Source of the DNA: Aquatica leii | Taxonomy: Eukaryota; Arthropoda; Insecta; Coleoptera; Lampyridae | NCBI GenBank assembly: GCA_035610365.1 | Contig: CM069433.1 | Location: 57,402,487-57,466,486 of the forward strand | Reading direction: 5' to 3' | DNA length: 64,000 nucleotides | Shown: positions 11,796 to 24,400 of the stretch, piece after piece | How positions within the stretch are numbered: the stretch's first letter is position 1 | Layout of the letters: each line of letters begins with the position of its first letter | Made by a program: the position numbers and the translations under genes | Notes under the pieces: model-generated | The model's input: the letters and a program-made list of their open reading frames with translations, nothing else | What the model was told of the DNA's origin: nothing | Databases searched by the model: none

Positions 11796-13040
11796 ATCTT
11801 AAATATAACAACCGCGAAAGCTTAAGATTTTACATACTTTCTTGTTATTACATGTAAAATAACCTTGAAAGAAAATTATATCTATGCACGATAACACTTA
11901 TGTTATGAAATTCGGTCTACGTAATCAACTGGTATTCTGAGAAACAATCATTCCTCTAATAGAAGACAATTTTATAATTGAAGGTACAGATTCTAATATG
12001 TATATATTTTTTTATAGTATTCGAGTAATCAAAACAATAAAATAAACTACCAACTTCACAAAATTTCTATTCAAATTTGATATAAATTGGATTAAAGTTA
12101 ACTAGTTAATGAATACATATGCTGATAAAAATTTATAAAAGGTATATTAATAACAAAATGACTAAAAAGATTTATGAATTTGGGTGGGCAGGCATGTTTA
12201 AGGATGCTCCTTTTATGTCAATAAAGAGATTCTACATGTTTCTGTTTATTGACATAATAAAAACATATCTGGGGTCTAGTATATTGTAGGAAATGCTGGT
12301 ATAATTTCTAGCCGAATGCCTGCGTTTTTAATTATGCAATGCACGCTGCTTAATAGAATCACGTTGCGACTTGAGGTTTTTGATAACAATAACCGGATGA
12401 TAACAATATCCAAAATTCACAAAAAAATGCTTATTTGTAAGAAAGCAGTAAATACATACAGCCTGTATGTGATTAAGATAATGTTAATTTAGAAGTTGAA
12501 ATCAAAGGCTCAATAAAAGCCAAAAATTTTTATAAAACGTTTAAAAAAATCAGCATTTGGAGCCAACGGATCTGTAGCATTAAACAGTTTGTTGACACCG
12601 TTAATAAAAAGAAATCAAAAACAACATTATGATGCTTCAGTCACTATTCTAAGAACTACACAATCCTTCTCAGAAATTTGCTGACACTAAAAATAAATAC
12701 AAAATAACGTTATCACATAAGACCTAGTGGCTATAAAAACTTAGGTATGTTTTGGGTTATCTTTTAATTGCTCATATTTTATATCACATGACCATAAAAT
12801 TGTTTGTTAGTGATTTAGTTTGTAGTGGGTTTCGTTTATTTTTACATTAATTGTTTTTTGTTATTTATTAATTTTGTATTAATGACGTTGTTTGCGGACC
12901 ATTCTACTGTGTATTTGTTTTCCGTAAGTAATCATCTATAATTATCAAACGGCATTTATAATAAGTAGAAGATAAATTTGTAGCTCTCACCGAATTGTAA
13001 CTGCCTTTTTACTTATGTTGTTTTCTTTTGAATACATTCA
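11796..13040. other. AT-rich spacer
   Basis: No recognisable gene. The part from about 12780 may be the body of the Penelope-type repeat ending in the hairpin at 13047. Confidence 0.35.
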
Positions 13041-13046
13041 GTTGGC

Positions 13047-13077
13047 CTGAAGAAGTGGACAGAACCGTTCCACGAAA
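13047..13077 (+). other. hammerhead-like hairpin, different sequence family
   Basis: CTGAAGA (13047-13053), stem GTGGA/TCCAC (13055-13059 with 13069-13073), then GAAA (13074-13077) followed by CGTC. The core is the same as the hairpins at 7564 and 11624, but the stem and loop sequences differ, pointing to a separate Penelope-type family. Function is unproven. Confidence 0.45.
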
Positions 13078-15629
13078 CGTCGCCCTAAGAAAACTTATAA
13101 AGTAGTTTTTATAGCTACTCCTACAAAACAAGGGGTTTACCAATCTTAGTTTATAACGTATTTACAGATGTTTAAATAATGTACCGTTTCGTAAATCAGT
13201 CAAATTATTTGAATAAATAAATAACATTGCAAAATTAAGATAAATATGCAAATTTTTAGGGTACAACGATAAAATTTTTCACTCTAAAAGAGCGTATTGT
13301 GAAAATTCAGCTAAAAAATGTATACAAAATAAGTTATTGATCATAACTGTAAATAGCTATTACCCCTAATGTCCTTTACATTGTGGTTTTATTCCGCAGT
13401 TTTATTCAAAACTGAAATTCACGTGTGTAAAATCAACCTCCAACGTTTTCCCACCGTTATAGCTATCTACAATTATTAAGTATACATAGTAAATTTACAC
13501 TATGAGATGGATCTGCCATCAAAAGTTTGTTATTGATCATGTATAGAAACAAACCTAAAAATAAATTGATAACGTAAACCAAAGTTATGATTACTATAAG
13601 CGGCGTTTTTTCTATGTAGTAGCATGCGTCCGGATTGTTACTTTAGTAAAGCGATAACATTACCCGATTGAAAACATTATGCGTGATTCCAATAAGCGGC
13701 GAGCGCTGTAATAATAATTCATACCAAAATTTAAATCATTAATTTGGTTCTGAAGTCCGAATCTTTGAAGCCCTGTGTTTATTGCTAAAGATACATCTAA
13801 AATCCTAATAAGCTTGTATATTTATATTTTATGCGCCTTTTGAGTAGTATAAAAATTTAAAAGAAATTAAATTAGCACATCTTCATGTTCTTCCAGCTTG
13901 AAAAGAAAATTAAACAAAGTAAATGAAACAGACCACTCAACCGATTATAATTTTATAGAAACGTTTGCAAGATTTTATTCATTCTATATTTTGTTTATAA
14001 ACAGATATTAAAGTGTACGAGTAATTTTTGTAAACTCAGAATTTTAAGAATGAAAGCAAGTTAACTGGTAAAACATTGCTTTGCACGTATGTCGGAACTA
14101 ATAGCGTGTGTAAGTAGCTTACTTGTGTCGCCACCGTTTGCAATCTTTTAATAATCAAAAACGGTTTGAGGCTTTGCATTTAATTATTACCTTGTTTTCA
14201 CTATCGCCGTCTAACATGAAAAAAAAATCTGTTTCCATATAAAACTATCTTATTGTCTAACTATAATGTATATAAACAAGGGCACTACTGAGCTAATTTG
14301 GTTATCTAAAATGATGTTTACGTAAATAACATTAGGTCATTTGGTCAATAAATCTAAAAAAAAAAGTTTATTATTATACAATTGGAAGCATGTAACATTT
14401 CATTTCGCTTATTTCAAAGATAGATAAATTAACATTAAATATAAATTTTTATTGCAAAAATGCGTTTTTAAAGTTTTCATATTAAAATGACCTTCTTCCA
14501 GCATTGACCATCAGCCGCCACTGGTAAATAGTAGTAACCGTATGTACAGTCTAAAGCGTTTTTGATTGCGCTAATTTGTAAACAGGAACGATTCATAGCG
14601 CACTACTGAACTGTACAACTATATAAGTACTTCTTCAAAACCGATAATGAGACCGGATTACAAAAGATAAAGATAAGCAATTATATTTATTTACCTGCAT
14701 TCTTTCAATTATTATATAACAAAACAATGACCTTCAAATCATTTAAGAAATTTGAAATAAAGTAGTAAGGATTTGTTTGTGTTTTTTTAAAATAAATAAT
14801 ACATGTCCTTATCTTAAAGAATTTTACAGTTACTTGCAAAAATCTTCCTTTCAATATTTGCCCTTGACATTGTTACATTTAAAATTGTGTAAGAAAATAT
14901 CCATTATATGCATTTTATCGGAATTTTTCCCCAAGTTAGCAAAAGCTGTATTCAGTTCTAATACAGTTTTTGATCAGTGCTTGACTTAAACCGTAGTATT
15001 AGAAATGAACAAACGTGGTTGCTTAATAGAGTTCACAGGATGAGCAGTAGGGTTAAGTCATACAGGAAACAATTCAACCGAGATTTCTAAAATATTTGAC
15101 GTACCGGAAAGAGTTTTTTGTAATTAGAATTTGATTAAAAAGTTGTATAGTGTAAATTTATTAACAAGGTTTCAAAAATTACGGATTCTAAGAATAAACC
15201 CTACTTAAAATGTAGTTTAAAAAGCGTGTTCATTCATCCATTCATTGCAGACTTTTCATGCCCAAACACGTTTAAACACTTTGTTTTCTGATACTCTTTA
15301 AAGAGCTGGTCAACCAGTTCTAAAAAAAACTCTTCAAAGAATATTTTTGTACAGAAAAATATTGTTAGAACTATATGTTTATGTACAAATACTCCTAGTT
15401 TTAATAATAAAATAAACCAAAGGAATTGAATCAGTGAAAAATAGGTCAAAAACAAAATTTCCCCGTTCAAACCAAGCAGTAGTGGCTTGACTTTCAACTT
15501 TATAGCTGTTTTTTGAAAAGCTTTGTTTTTGACAAACTCTAATTAAAAAAAATTGTAAAGCTTCCATAGCAGTTGTACGAAAAGTATGGCATTGGGTTTG
15601 CAAATTTCTAAGATTTTAAAAATTCAGCT
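13078..15629. other. AT-rich spacer with a few less AT-rich patches
   Basis: No gene recognised. Patches near 13590-13720 and 14490-14620 are of higher complexity. Minus-strand frames at 15234-15603 read continuously across two frames (for example KVESQATTAWFERGNFVF) and could be an old protein relic, but I cannot assign it. Confidence 0.35.
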
Positions 15630-15994
15630 TTAAGGGTAGTTTATATGATTTATCATGTGATTTTTTCTGTGTTTTTATCATCATTAGCGTTAGTTTTATA
15701 CTTACACCGTATGATTTATCACGCAGAGTTAAGTCATAAAGTCATAAAAAAAATCACATCAAATCACAAGTTGATTTTGAAAAAAGGACAGTGTCTATTC
15801 CTGTATGATATTTTTTATGAAAATCGGTAATTTTGCTAATTTGTTTTATCGATCCCACCCGTGCTACGACTATTCTGACGTTTCTGTCTGACGGAAATAA
15901 TTCAAATATCAAATTCAACTAATGTTTTATTTAGTAGTTTTTGGTATGGCAAATAAAAAAGTATCTACGTAACTCCTACTTTCTTTACAGTTTT

Positions 15995-16856
15995 ATAGGT
16001 CGAGTGGAATAAGAAAAACATTACATTATTAATAGAAGAATACGAAAGGTACCCTTGCCTCTATGACCCGAAGGATAAATTTTATTCGTACTAACATGCA
16101 CGAAATGATTCACTTTTAAAAATAACTAATGTAATGCAAATGCTAAATAATAAATTTCAATTTGAAGACATAAAGAAAAAAACTAAGTAATCTTCGACAA
16201 CAATTTGCACACGAAAGATATAAAATAAAAGTAATTCTTCATTCTGGCATGGGAACGGATGAAGTTTATGAACCAAGCGTATGATGGTATGAAATACTTC
16301 TGTTTCTAGTGCCATGTGTAAAAACAAAAAAAAACTAAGAACTCTTTAGATTCTGTAGTATGTACCTACACTTTTATTAATTAAATTTGTTTTTTAGATG
16401 TAGATGAAAGTCACAATCATGAGAAATGTCATTAAGAAAATAGATAAAAAAGCTGAAACACAAGATTATGAAGTCTTTGAAACAGACTCTTCCTGTGGTG
16501 ATGCCGTTGCTGATATTCATGTTGGCACAGTCCCACCAGATTTTTATGATACAACAGCATCGCAAAGCAGTAGTACTTAAAATTGCAGTAAACGCAGGAA
16601 GATGCAGAAAATTGAAACAGATCCAATTATTAATCAAACCGTGACAACTCTAAAGGTATATATAGGAAAACTATCCCTTTTAAAATACAAAAGTTTTATG
16701 TTTTAAGCGTTGGAATCTAAATTACATACACCAATAAAATCTGAGTTGCAATTGTTTGGCGAATATTTAAGTAGTGAATTACAGAACATAAATGACGAAG
16801 AACTAGTCAATAATGTAAAACATGAAATAAACAATGTTGTTTATGAAAATAAATAA
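15995..16856 (+). pseudogene. Harbinger accessory MADF-domain protein
   Basis: The second protein of PIF/Harbinger elements, a Myb/MADF-like DNA-binding factor that helps the transposase reach the ends. The MADF domain starts at about 16000 with EYERYPCLYDPKDKFYS, then about 16095-16170 NDSLLKITNVMQMLNNKFQF. After a probable intron ending near 16397, a linker rich in acidic and Ser/Thr residues follows (DYEVFETDSSCGDAVADI, about 16465-16520). After another intron-like gap (about 16654-16710) comes a C-terminal helix ELQLFGEYLSSELQNI that resembles a BESS-type tail, with a stop at 16854-16856. Stops and frameshifts show decay. Confidence 0.75.
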
Positions 16857-16984
16857 TAATGGTTAAAATTAAAAAAAGAAAAAGAAGAGGCTAATTAATT
16901 TTGTTACTTTTTTAATTTGTAAATGAATATGAAAGAAATTAAACATACATTAACGTTAAAAATTAAATTTTTGATAGCTCCGTA

Positions 16985-19215
16985 TTGCCAGAGTACAAAT
17001 CGAAATTCAATACCCCTATCAGCAGATCTATTCTCATGACATCTTTCTAAATTTGTTAAGTAAACTTTTGCTTGCCAATTACCTTTAGATAATGTAATAC
17101 TGCATATATTTTCATTGTCAATAGTGCTATAATAATATTTTTTTCCGTCTTTTTTTAAAATTTAATTGTGCAGAGCACAACAAGCTAAAATGACACCTTG
17201 GACTTTTTCAACATCTAAGTTAATTTCTTTTTGTAATATTTAGAATCTATTAGTAAGTATCCCAAATGCATTTTTTACGACTCTTCTAGCTCAGCTCAGT
17301 TTATACGGAGAGGAACATTATTCTAAGGAGGAAAACGTTACACTGGGTGTACTTTAGGGAAGCACGCAGGGTCCATTATTATTTGTCATATTTGTGAACA
17401 CTTTACGCGGATGATATATCTGCTGTAATCTCGAAAGAAGACATATCCTCCCTTAGTGCAACAGCCAGTAAATGCTTGAGTAACATAGCAGAGTTCTGCG
17501 AGATAAAGAAACTACATCTTAACACATCTAAAACTACTGCGATACTTTTCTCGTGCAATGAACAGCCATACAGTGTACTAGTAAGAGCAAAAGAACGTAG
17601 TATTTATCAATCGCAAACCGGCAATTTTCTTGGAATATATATAGACAGTAATTTAAGCTGGAATAGTCATGCAAATCACATTGTGAAAAAGTTAGCATCC
17701 AGTTGCTTTGTTATCTGGAGACTAAGAGGTGTTGTAAGCCATCGGACATTGTTATGTAATTACTTCGCCTACATCGAATCGTTACTTAATTACGGTATAG
17801 TTGTGTGGGGTGCTACTAAATGCACAGGTGACGTACTAAGGACACAAAAAAGAATTATACGAGCTATCTGTTTTAAAAACCTTAACTATTCTTGTAAACA
17901 TCTGTTCAAGAAACTAAATGTTCTCACGGTCGTGTCAATCTTTATATTAAATAGTGTGATGTACATTCATGTGAATCGTGAGAAGTCAACTAAACCTACC
18001 AGTAGCCACAATTTAAGATATAATAATTTAGTATTGCCGCAAAATAGATTTGCGATAGTACATCTCAGTTCGTATGTGTTACCAGTGAAATTGTACAACC
18101 ACCTTCCAAGTAATATAAAGTCTATTGCTAGTACCACATCGTTTAAAAAAAAGGTCAGAAACCTGCTGTTGGAGACGACTCTGTATAATATTGAAGAGTA
18201 TTTTAATTATAACTATGTATAACCAAATAGTTTCTTTTGCCAGTATTTTTTTTCTTTTTCTGTGTATATAAGTATTGTTGTATTTGTTATTTGCTTCTTG
18301 ATGTTTCCCATACGTGTACAAAGTCTTACGGAATAAAATTATTATTGTAATTATTATTATTAATTAAACACATTTTCTTCTTGCTTCGACGTTGGTCCAT
18401 TTGGCTTCATCACACGCTCTGTCAATCGAAACGCATCATCAGCGACAATAACATATGGAAGTTGTTCTGCAGATTATGGTCAAATGAAATTTTCTGGAAA
18501 ATTGAGTAAATTTTATTCTACAGCTTTACATTAGCTACTATTATTGTAAACACCTCCATCACTTGCACGACCATTACATCCTACACCGACATAAATCAAG
18601 TTGTAATCTGCATCAACCAACGCCATTGAAATAATGCGGTTAAACTGCTTGTAATTAAAGTAGAAGGAACCATCCGCTTTTTTGGCCCTAAATGCAATGT
18701 ACTTACCATCAAAAGCACCCAAACAGTTAGGCAAATTCCATTCCTTATAAAATTTAGAAGCAATTTTCAACCAATCCTCCTTTGTTGTTGGCGTTTTTAA
18801 ATTTTATTGTTTAAAACATCATATATTGCATTAACTGTTTCGGTAATGATTATTGAAATAGTAGGGACTGGCACTCGAAAAGAATAACTTAAACTTTGAT
18901 AAGAATCTCCTGTCGCCAAAAATCTTAAGGTAAGTAATAACCTATAAAAAGTAAAGTTACTTATATTAAATGTAAGTTAATAATGCTTTTAATCAAACTC
19001 ACCTTGATTTTGCTGGTATACATTCACGAAGGATAGTATTTTGGCGTTTTATTAAAGGCGCCGCTAAAGCCTGTAATAAATTACTGAATTTGATGACATT
19101 CGACAAAAATTCTTAAAACTATCTGGATCTTCATACTTTATTTCTTTGAACATCAGATTCGCCATTCCCCGACCGCAATCTCGACGTTGAAGCCACCTAC
19201 GAGCCCAAAATGTTT
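16985..19215 (-). pseudogene. Harbinger DDE transposase, interrupted by a LINE
   Basis: Minus-strand order: N-terminal WARRWLQRRDCGRGMANLMF (about 19215-19150), an exon end at 19003 and a 61-bp GT-AG intron (18942-19002), RFLATGDSYQSLSYSFRVP (about 18930-18865), then NLPNCLGAFDGKYIAF (about 18735-18685) with the first catalytic Asp, SDGGVYNNSS (18565-18531), and PYVIVADDAFRLTERVMKP near 18450-18395 with the second Asp. The LINE interrupts here. The frame resumes at about 17295 with ARRVVKNAFGIL and LACCALHN (about 17180). The family normally has Glu in RRVVENAFG; here it is Lys, so the third catalytic residue is lost. Confidence 0.85.
17306..18362 (+). mobile_element. 5'-truncated LINE inserted in the Harbinger transposase
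   Basis: Reverse transcriptase C-terminal half of the Jockey/CR1 group. A QGPLLFVIF block is near 17365-17390. YADDISAVIS (about 17404-17433) holds the catalytic YADD, with a short deletion before it. An open frame of 248 codons runs 17476-18222 with NFLGIYIDSNLSW and the ESLLNYGIVVWG block. The tail is AATAAAATTATTATT-like (18332-18362), the same type as the LINE at 55.4-57.4 kb. Joining the flanks restores the transposase frame with little or no target duplication, so the LINE came after the Harbinger. Confidence 0.85.
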
Positions 19216-19655
19216 CGTTTTATTCACTTTTCTACTAATTGCTAAATTTCTTTTACTTATTAGGAACCGTATATAATAATACTGATTCGTTTAAAACCAT
19301 CTCATTAGTATACTTACTTCCTATCAATTTACCTACTTACGCTTTATAAAAATACCTAACAGAAAATTAGAAATAAAAAATTTATTTTATCATATAGTGT
19401 AAATATAAGCTGCATAAAATCATACGTTAGTCACATCATAAAATTTTCATATGATAAACTCATGTCTAAAAGTCATGTGACAAATCACATAATGTAAAGT
19501 ACCCTTTAGAATTGTCTTATAAAGCGTTTTAGCTTTAGTTAACATACAACAAAAAATGGTATGAAAAAAAGTACAAAACTTAAAAAATCATTAGTTCCTA
19601 CAAATAATTAGCCTAAACGCTACAAAAAATAGGGAAATGTAAGACACTTTTTCCT

Positions 19656-19838
19656 TCAGTGACATTTACCACTTTGAAGATGCAAGCTGCAATGTCTTGC
19701 AAAACGTCAGTTTGTTTGGGTTCACGAACGACAATACGGCAAAGGTCAAGTTGTACTTCTTGTTCGGTTCTCAAGGAGAGACTAGGACCAAGTCTGGGTG
19801 TTTAACTACGACGCGGTCTAAGCCGAAAGTCGCTTATC
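19656..19838 (+). repeat. Penelope-type repeat with hairpin, copy 2 (decayed core)
   Basis: Close copy of 11606-11795. The hairpin stem GCAAG/CTTGC is kept, but the core has changed at two positions that matter for a hammerhead: CTGAAGA has become TTGAAGA (19674-19680) and GAAA has become AAAA after the stem. It lies just outside the right end of the Harbinger element. Confidence 0.6.
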
Positions 19839-19844
19839 TTCATC

Positions 19845-21780
19845 AACTTGCTGACGTAGTTTTCTCCGGTATTTGCCCACATTGAATTAATCTCCACCAA
19901 GATATATTTGTTTTCTTAATTAAATTCTGAGAACGCCATTCTTTATAAAGAGTTTCGAACGTTTTGCGATTTTTCACTTTCACTGATGCGCAGATTGTAC
20001 AGTTCGCCCAATATTACCTTTGCTGCGCTTTTCCTAATGGCTTCTTTACGCTAAAGTGTCTCTCTTATGTACCATTGTTCAAATGCTGCAACACCTATAA
20101 CGACACTCGGTTTTTTTGACATTCGCAGCTGTAGTCTTTTACGTCCAAGGAAACTAACCCAGTCATTTCTTCCCAGGTTGGTCGTCGGCCGTTTGATTTC
20201 TCACTTAATTTGGGACCATGTTTTTATGCACGGCAGTTTGCCGAACATGGTCTTTTTCACTAGGCATCAGCATTCCGATTACTGCTTTTAGCACAATGTT
20301 CTGTATCGTAGTCGTATTTTTGTGATCTTTCAATCTACCTTGTCACTTGTCCTTTTAGATTACAAAACTGCAATAATCATTTGAACGCGGTTCGTTTTTA
20401 GTAAAAATTGTTGTCCATACAAATATTTGTTTTCAGTGGAATTAACGACTCCTAACAGCTTCCTCTTAGTCACGTAATAATTATTTTTACTTGGACAAAA
20501 TTTTGTTAAAATACGCGATGATATTTTTTGTTCATTTTGAATATATGAAAAGACTGCACTTATGGAAAAGTTACTTGCATCGGTATCCAACACAATTGGC
20601 TAAAGCCTGTTTTCGATGGAAAACGTTTTTGCAGTTTTTATTTAATCTAAATTCTGCTCTTTACTCATTCAATTTTGTCAAAGATTCGATAATATTGGCA
20701 AATCCGGGCACAAATCGTCTATAATAGGTGCACAACCCAACAAAACTTCAAACTTGATGTTTTTAGATTGCTCTTAGTCATGATTGCATTTTTCAAACTG
20801 AATCTGGACCAGCCTTTACTTTATTTCTGTCTTCCAAGACAGTTTTTGCAAGTTGGTCTTCACCAAATGCGTTACACAGGACATAACAGTGAAATGCTAC
20901 GAACCAGTTCCAATCCTAATAGCCGTCTTTTTTACGATACTTGGGTTCAAATTCTACGTGTCAGTAATCACTCTTTAAATCTAACGTAGCGAACTACTAA
21001 GATCTTAACAAGGGGTCTAGAATAGAATACCGTTAATTCTCGGTAAAAAGTAACTGTCTTTTTTTGGTCGTTTTGTTAAGCTGTTTGTAGTCTACTCAAA
21101 ACCTCGTTAATTATTTTTTTTTACTAGTACCACTGGAAACGCCAATGAATTATTTGAATGCTCAATTACACTTTTTTTCTCCATATTCGTAATTATCATC
21201 TTATTGTTTTGCCAAAGAAAATCGGCGTGGATGTTGTTGTATCGGCCAAGCATCTCCAGTAATAATTTTGTGTTTCACCACATCTATTATTATTTTGAAA
21301 CTATTTTCTACCGCAAACACACCATGATACTGCTTAATCAACGCTTTAACATTATTCAACTGAGCTTGGATGATGTTTTGGCATTTGTAGGTAAAAATGT
21401 CTAACGGATGTTACGACATACTTTCATTAGAATTCAAACATCTTATAGTTTGAGATACTGGTGTACATTGCTCGTGTGTAGGTATTTCTTTGCCAGTCGC
21501 CGTTCGAAATCGTACTGTTACCGGTGATGTTTTTCATTTTGGAATAACATGTCAGAATAATTGATGGTTTTTGTTGTTTTTGTTTGATCAATAACTGAAC
21601 ACTTCGTCTATTGATTTTCGGTGCATGACTAGTTGAGATTAAGTTTTGTCCTTTTTGATTAACCCGTTCCAGATTTTCGGACGCTTTTTTTGTCTCCTTC
21701 TTTGGTTTATTGCAGTGTCGTCGTACGTAGCATATTTTTCTGCAATTTGAAGTCGTCACTCTTCTTTTGTAAAATTTCCT
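19845..21780 (-). pseudogene. Gypsy-type LTR retrotransposon pol relic
   Basis: Minus strand, reading from high to low coordinates: a Cys/His knuckle-like region with basic residues near 21740-21690; protease-side sequence; a broken reverse transcriptase from about 21400 (IVIDVVKHKI-type start) to about 20600; an RNase H domain at about 20593-20360 beginning LDTDASNFSISAVFSYIQN; and a linker with a HRNADA motif near 20285, followed by an integrase zinc-finger-like region to about 19900. Stops and frameshifts are frequent. I could not find flanking long terminal repeats. Described only as a broken relic. Confidence 0.75.
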
Positions 21781-21943
21781 TAAAAGTAGCTACGTAAGGC
21801 CACTATTAAATACGTAGCTTTCTAATAGTTGCTACAAGGGTTAAATGTAGCTGAGGCTTCAAAGTGCTTGTAAAATGTTAAATTTATAATTAATTTCATT
21901 CCGAGGATCCATTAGCAGCTCTTCACTCGTAACACTCCTACCG

Positions 21944-21972
21944 TATTTATTTATTTATTTATTTATTTATTT
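21944..21972. repeat. (ATTT)n microsatellite
   Basis: About seven copies of a four-base unit TATT/ATTT. It lies between the Gypsy relic and the SAP-type gag fragment. Confidence 0.9.
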
Positions 21973-22299
21973 CAATACATCTGCCCAACAGAAACAAAAT
22001 TCTAAAATAGGGCAGGTACAAATTAATTTTTATACATACTTAATAAGTAAAAGTGAAAACACAAATAAAAAAGGAAATTAAAGATACAATATATACATAA
22101 ATTCAGTAAATAATAACAAAAATTAATATTAATTATAGCCGTAGTAATTAATTTGGTTTATTCTCCCTTCAAGCAGCATTCGTTCTTCTAATTTTTACTC
22201 TAATTTCTGTTTTAATTTACTTTTTACTTTCTATTCTGTCTTCTACTACTTCTCTTAAATTCAAAATATTACCTGTTTGCATTCCTTCCTACTTTGCTT

Positions 22300-22491
22300 T
22301 TATTTGTTATTTTCGTGTAGTTTTTCTTCTATTTTATGAAATTTGTCATCAATTCTTCTAATAAGCATATTTAAATTAATTACTTCAGGAACATCAAATA
22401 AATACGAATCAACGTCTATTTCTAGACCGGGTTCTACTAGTCCTCTTTTTAAATCAACGACTTTTAAATCACAAAGTTTTTCTGTCGTCAT
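22300..22491 (-). pseudogene. SAP-like N-terminal gag fragment
   Basis: A short minus-strand frame starting MTTEKLCDLKVVDLKRGLVE at 22491. This resembles the SAP-like start (VVDLKxELExRGL) of gag-like proteins in many insect LTR retrotransposons. The middle of the SAP motif is deleted. A predicted coiled coil (RRIDDKFHKIEEKLHE) ends it at about 22310. It may be the 5' part of the neighbouring Gypsy relic, but the link is not shown. Other identities are possible because the fragment is short. Confidence 0.45.
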
Positions 22492-22530
22492 TGTTCGTTG
22501 ACTTAGTTTTAGAAAAAAGGAAAGTGACAT

Positions 22531-22999
22531 CTGTAGTAAACTTGGACATGCTGTCTAGACTGCCTTATTATTGCTTTCATGGCCGACTTTTAACACGTGC
22601 CAGATATATCTATAACACTATATATAAAGAAAGAATAATCATATTGATTTTCATTAGCATGCAAATTTTCAGATTTCTAGTATATTTAGTTCTTTCAATC
22701 TGTAATGGCTAATATATTGTCAAACACAAAAATGTCAAAATAATACAACTTTAGTTTCAGATTGCCATAAACTAAAAATAAATGTAATTACATAATTTTA
22801 TTGTTAAGTTCTTTAATTTCAAAATATTTATGGACTTGTTTAAGAAATACTTTTATAGCATTTATGAAGATACCATTATAATCTATCTATCTAGCATTTT
22901 AAATACTAAATAAAAAATTAATTGTATTGTATAATTTATAAAACGTACAATTTAAAAACATAAATTGTATTGGCAATAGAATTGACTATTGTGCATAAA
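22531..22999. other. AT-rich spacer
   Basis: Nothing recognised. Confidence 0.4.
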
Positions 23000-24400
23000 C
23001 AATATAAAAGTACTTGTGGAATAGTAGTCAATTCTTTTGAAGAATCGTGCATGGTTGACCACACACATCTGTCAGTTAAAACACGACATTAAAAGCGCAC
23101 CTGCTGGGAGGCGACGCCGTTCACCTGATATTATATAAAACTTATATATCTAAATAAGAAAGTGTAGGTAAACGTAATTTACAAATAGTTATCATAACAT
23201 AAAAGCTTATGCGAGAGAAATAGTTAATTTGGTGTTGTTTAAATATGTGAGCAATATATACCTCCCACTTAGCATTGTCTACATTCTACAAGCTACTTCT
23301 GATACTACGAACCACCTTCATCGTAATTATATTCACATCCACGAGCGATAGAAACTATTGTATGGCGATAACAAAGACTTAGTGTTATTACATGACGTGC
23401 GTAGGTAAGGACCGCGTGGACGTTTTAAAAACTTATAAAATACTTGTAAAAAACGGTGTTTAATTTTACCAGTATAAAATTTGACTTAATATTGCTACCG
23501 ATGCTAACAGTCTAATCTAATCAAAACAAAATTTTATTTGCCCGTCACGTCGGCTTTCTAAAGAACATTTCAGACTGCATTGTTTTGCTGTCAGTCGTTA
23601 CTCAATCAAATATTGCAATCATGGAAAGTTTGCTTGTCAACGAAGAAACGTGACGATGCTAGTAGCCAAAGAACTTGCTTCTTCGGCTTCTTTGCTGTTT
23701 TAGGCTATTTGATTATACAGGGTTCATTCGACTTTTGATATTCATTGGTATGCGACTGCATCATTCCTCGACCATTGAGTATTTCTCATTCATCAGTCTA
23801 TCAGAGAACGAAGCGTGTTTGTGGATAGCGTCCTATAAGCCGCCTCCCATAAAAACACGTGCTTGAAAATGCAGTCACGTAACTACACGATTCCATTGTA
23901 TGTAAAGCAAATGTGGTGATAGCATACACGTATGCAATGACCTCCCAACACGTTAATGATAATTATTCAATCGAAGTTAATAGTTAACACTCTAGTGGTT
24001 TACCGGATGTGAAAAGTTCAATTCGTCAACTAAATCTTTAAGCAGCAATTCAGTTTACATTTATTCTCATTTAAGTTGTTAAAATAACTTGAAAAATAAA
24101 TCATTCTAAAATAATCTACTAGTAGCACAAATAAAACAAGGCGTCGAAGAAGCTCTTAAGATATTGAAAATACAGTTCAGAAACTGGTTTTGCTTTTAAA
24201 TATGTATGGTGTCAAAAATGATGGAAGTTGTCAACTAGTTAGAGATGTCAGGCGTAAAGTTGTGTGCGTGATAAATTAGACATATGGCAGCTGTCAACTG
24301 GTTTATTAGGGCGATACAACGCTGAACGTCACACGTCACTTCCGTTTGCCATTAACTTCATGTAAATGTCCTACGAATTTCTATATATGCATCGCTCTGC
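23000..24400. other. repeat-free, less AT-rich tract; possible regulatory DNA
   Basis: Several blocks of higher complexity, for example near 23050-23130, 23560-23870 and 24220-24380. The last contains two adjacent E-boxes in CATATGGCAGCTG (about 24282-24294) and paired ACGTCAC-like motifs. No coding frame is convincing and no transposon motifs are seen. Regulatory function is inference from composition. Confidence 0.3.

Larger units (their letters stand above)
15633..19505. mobile_element. PIF/Harbinger transposon, TTA duplication, with nested LINE
   Basis: The left end AGGGTAGTTTATATGATT and the right end, read inversely, AGGGTACTTTACATTATG form imperfect terminal inverted repeats. Both are flanked by TTA (15630-15632 and 19506-19508), the normal PIF/Harbinger target duplication. 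Inside are two convergent genes, the standard layout of the superfamily: a MADF-domain protein on the plus strand (about 15995-16856) and a DDE transposase on the minus strand (about 19215-16985). A LINE (17306-18362) splits the transposase. Without it the element is about 2.8 kb, a normal length. Both genes are broken. Confidence 0.9.

Noticed and set aside
20067..20989. Several plus-strand frames of 73-77 codons.
   Set aside because: All antisense to the Gypsy RNase H, reverse transcriptase and integrase-side relic.
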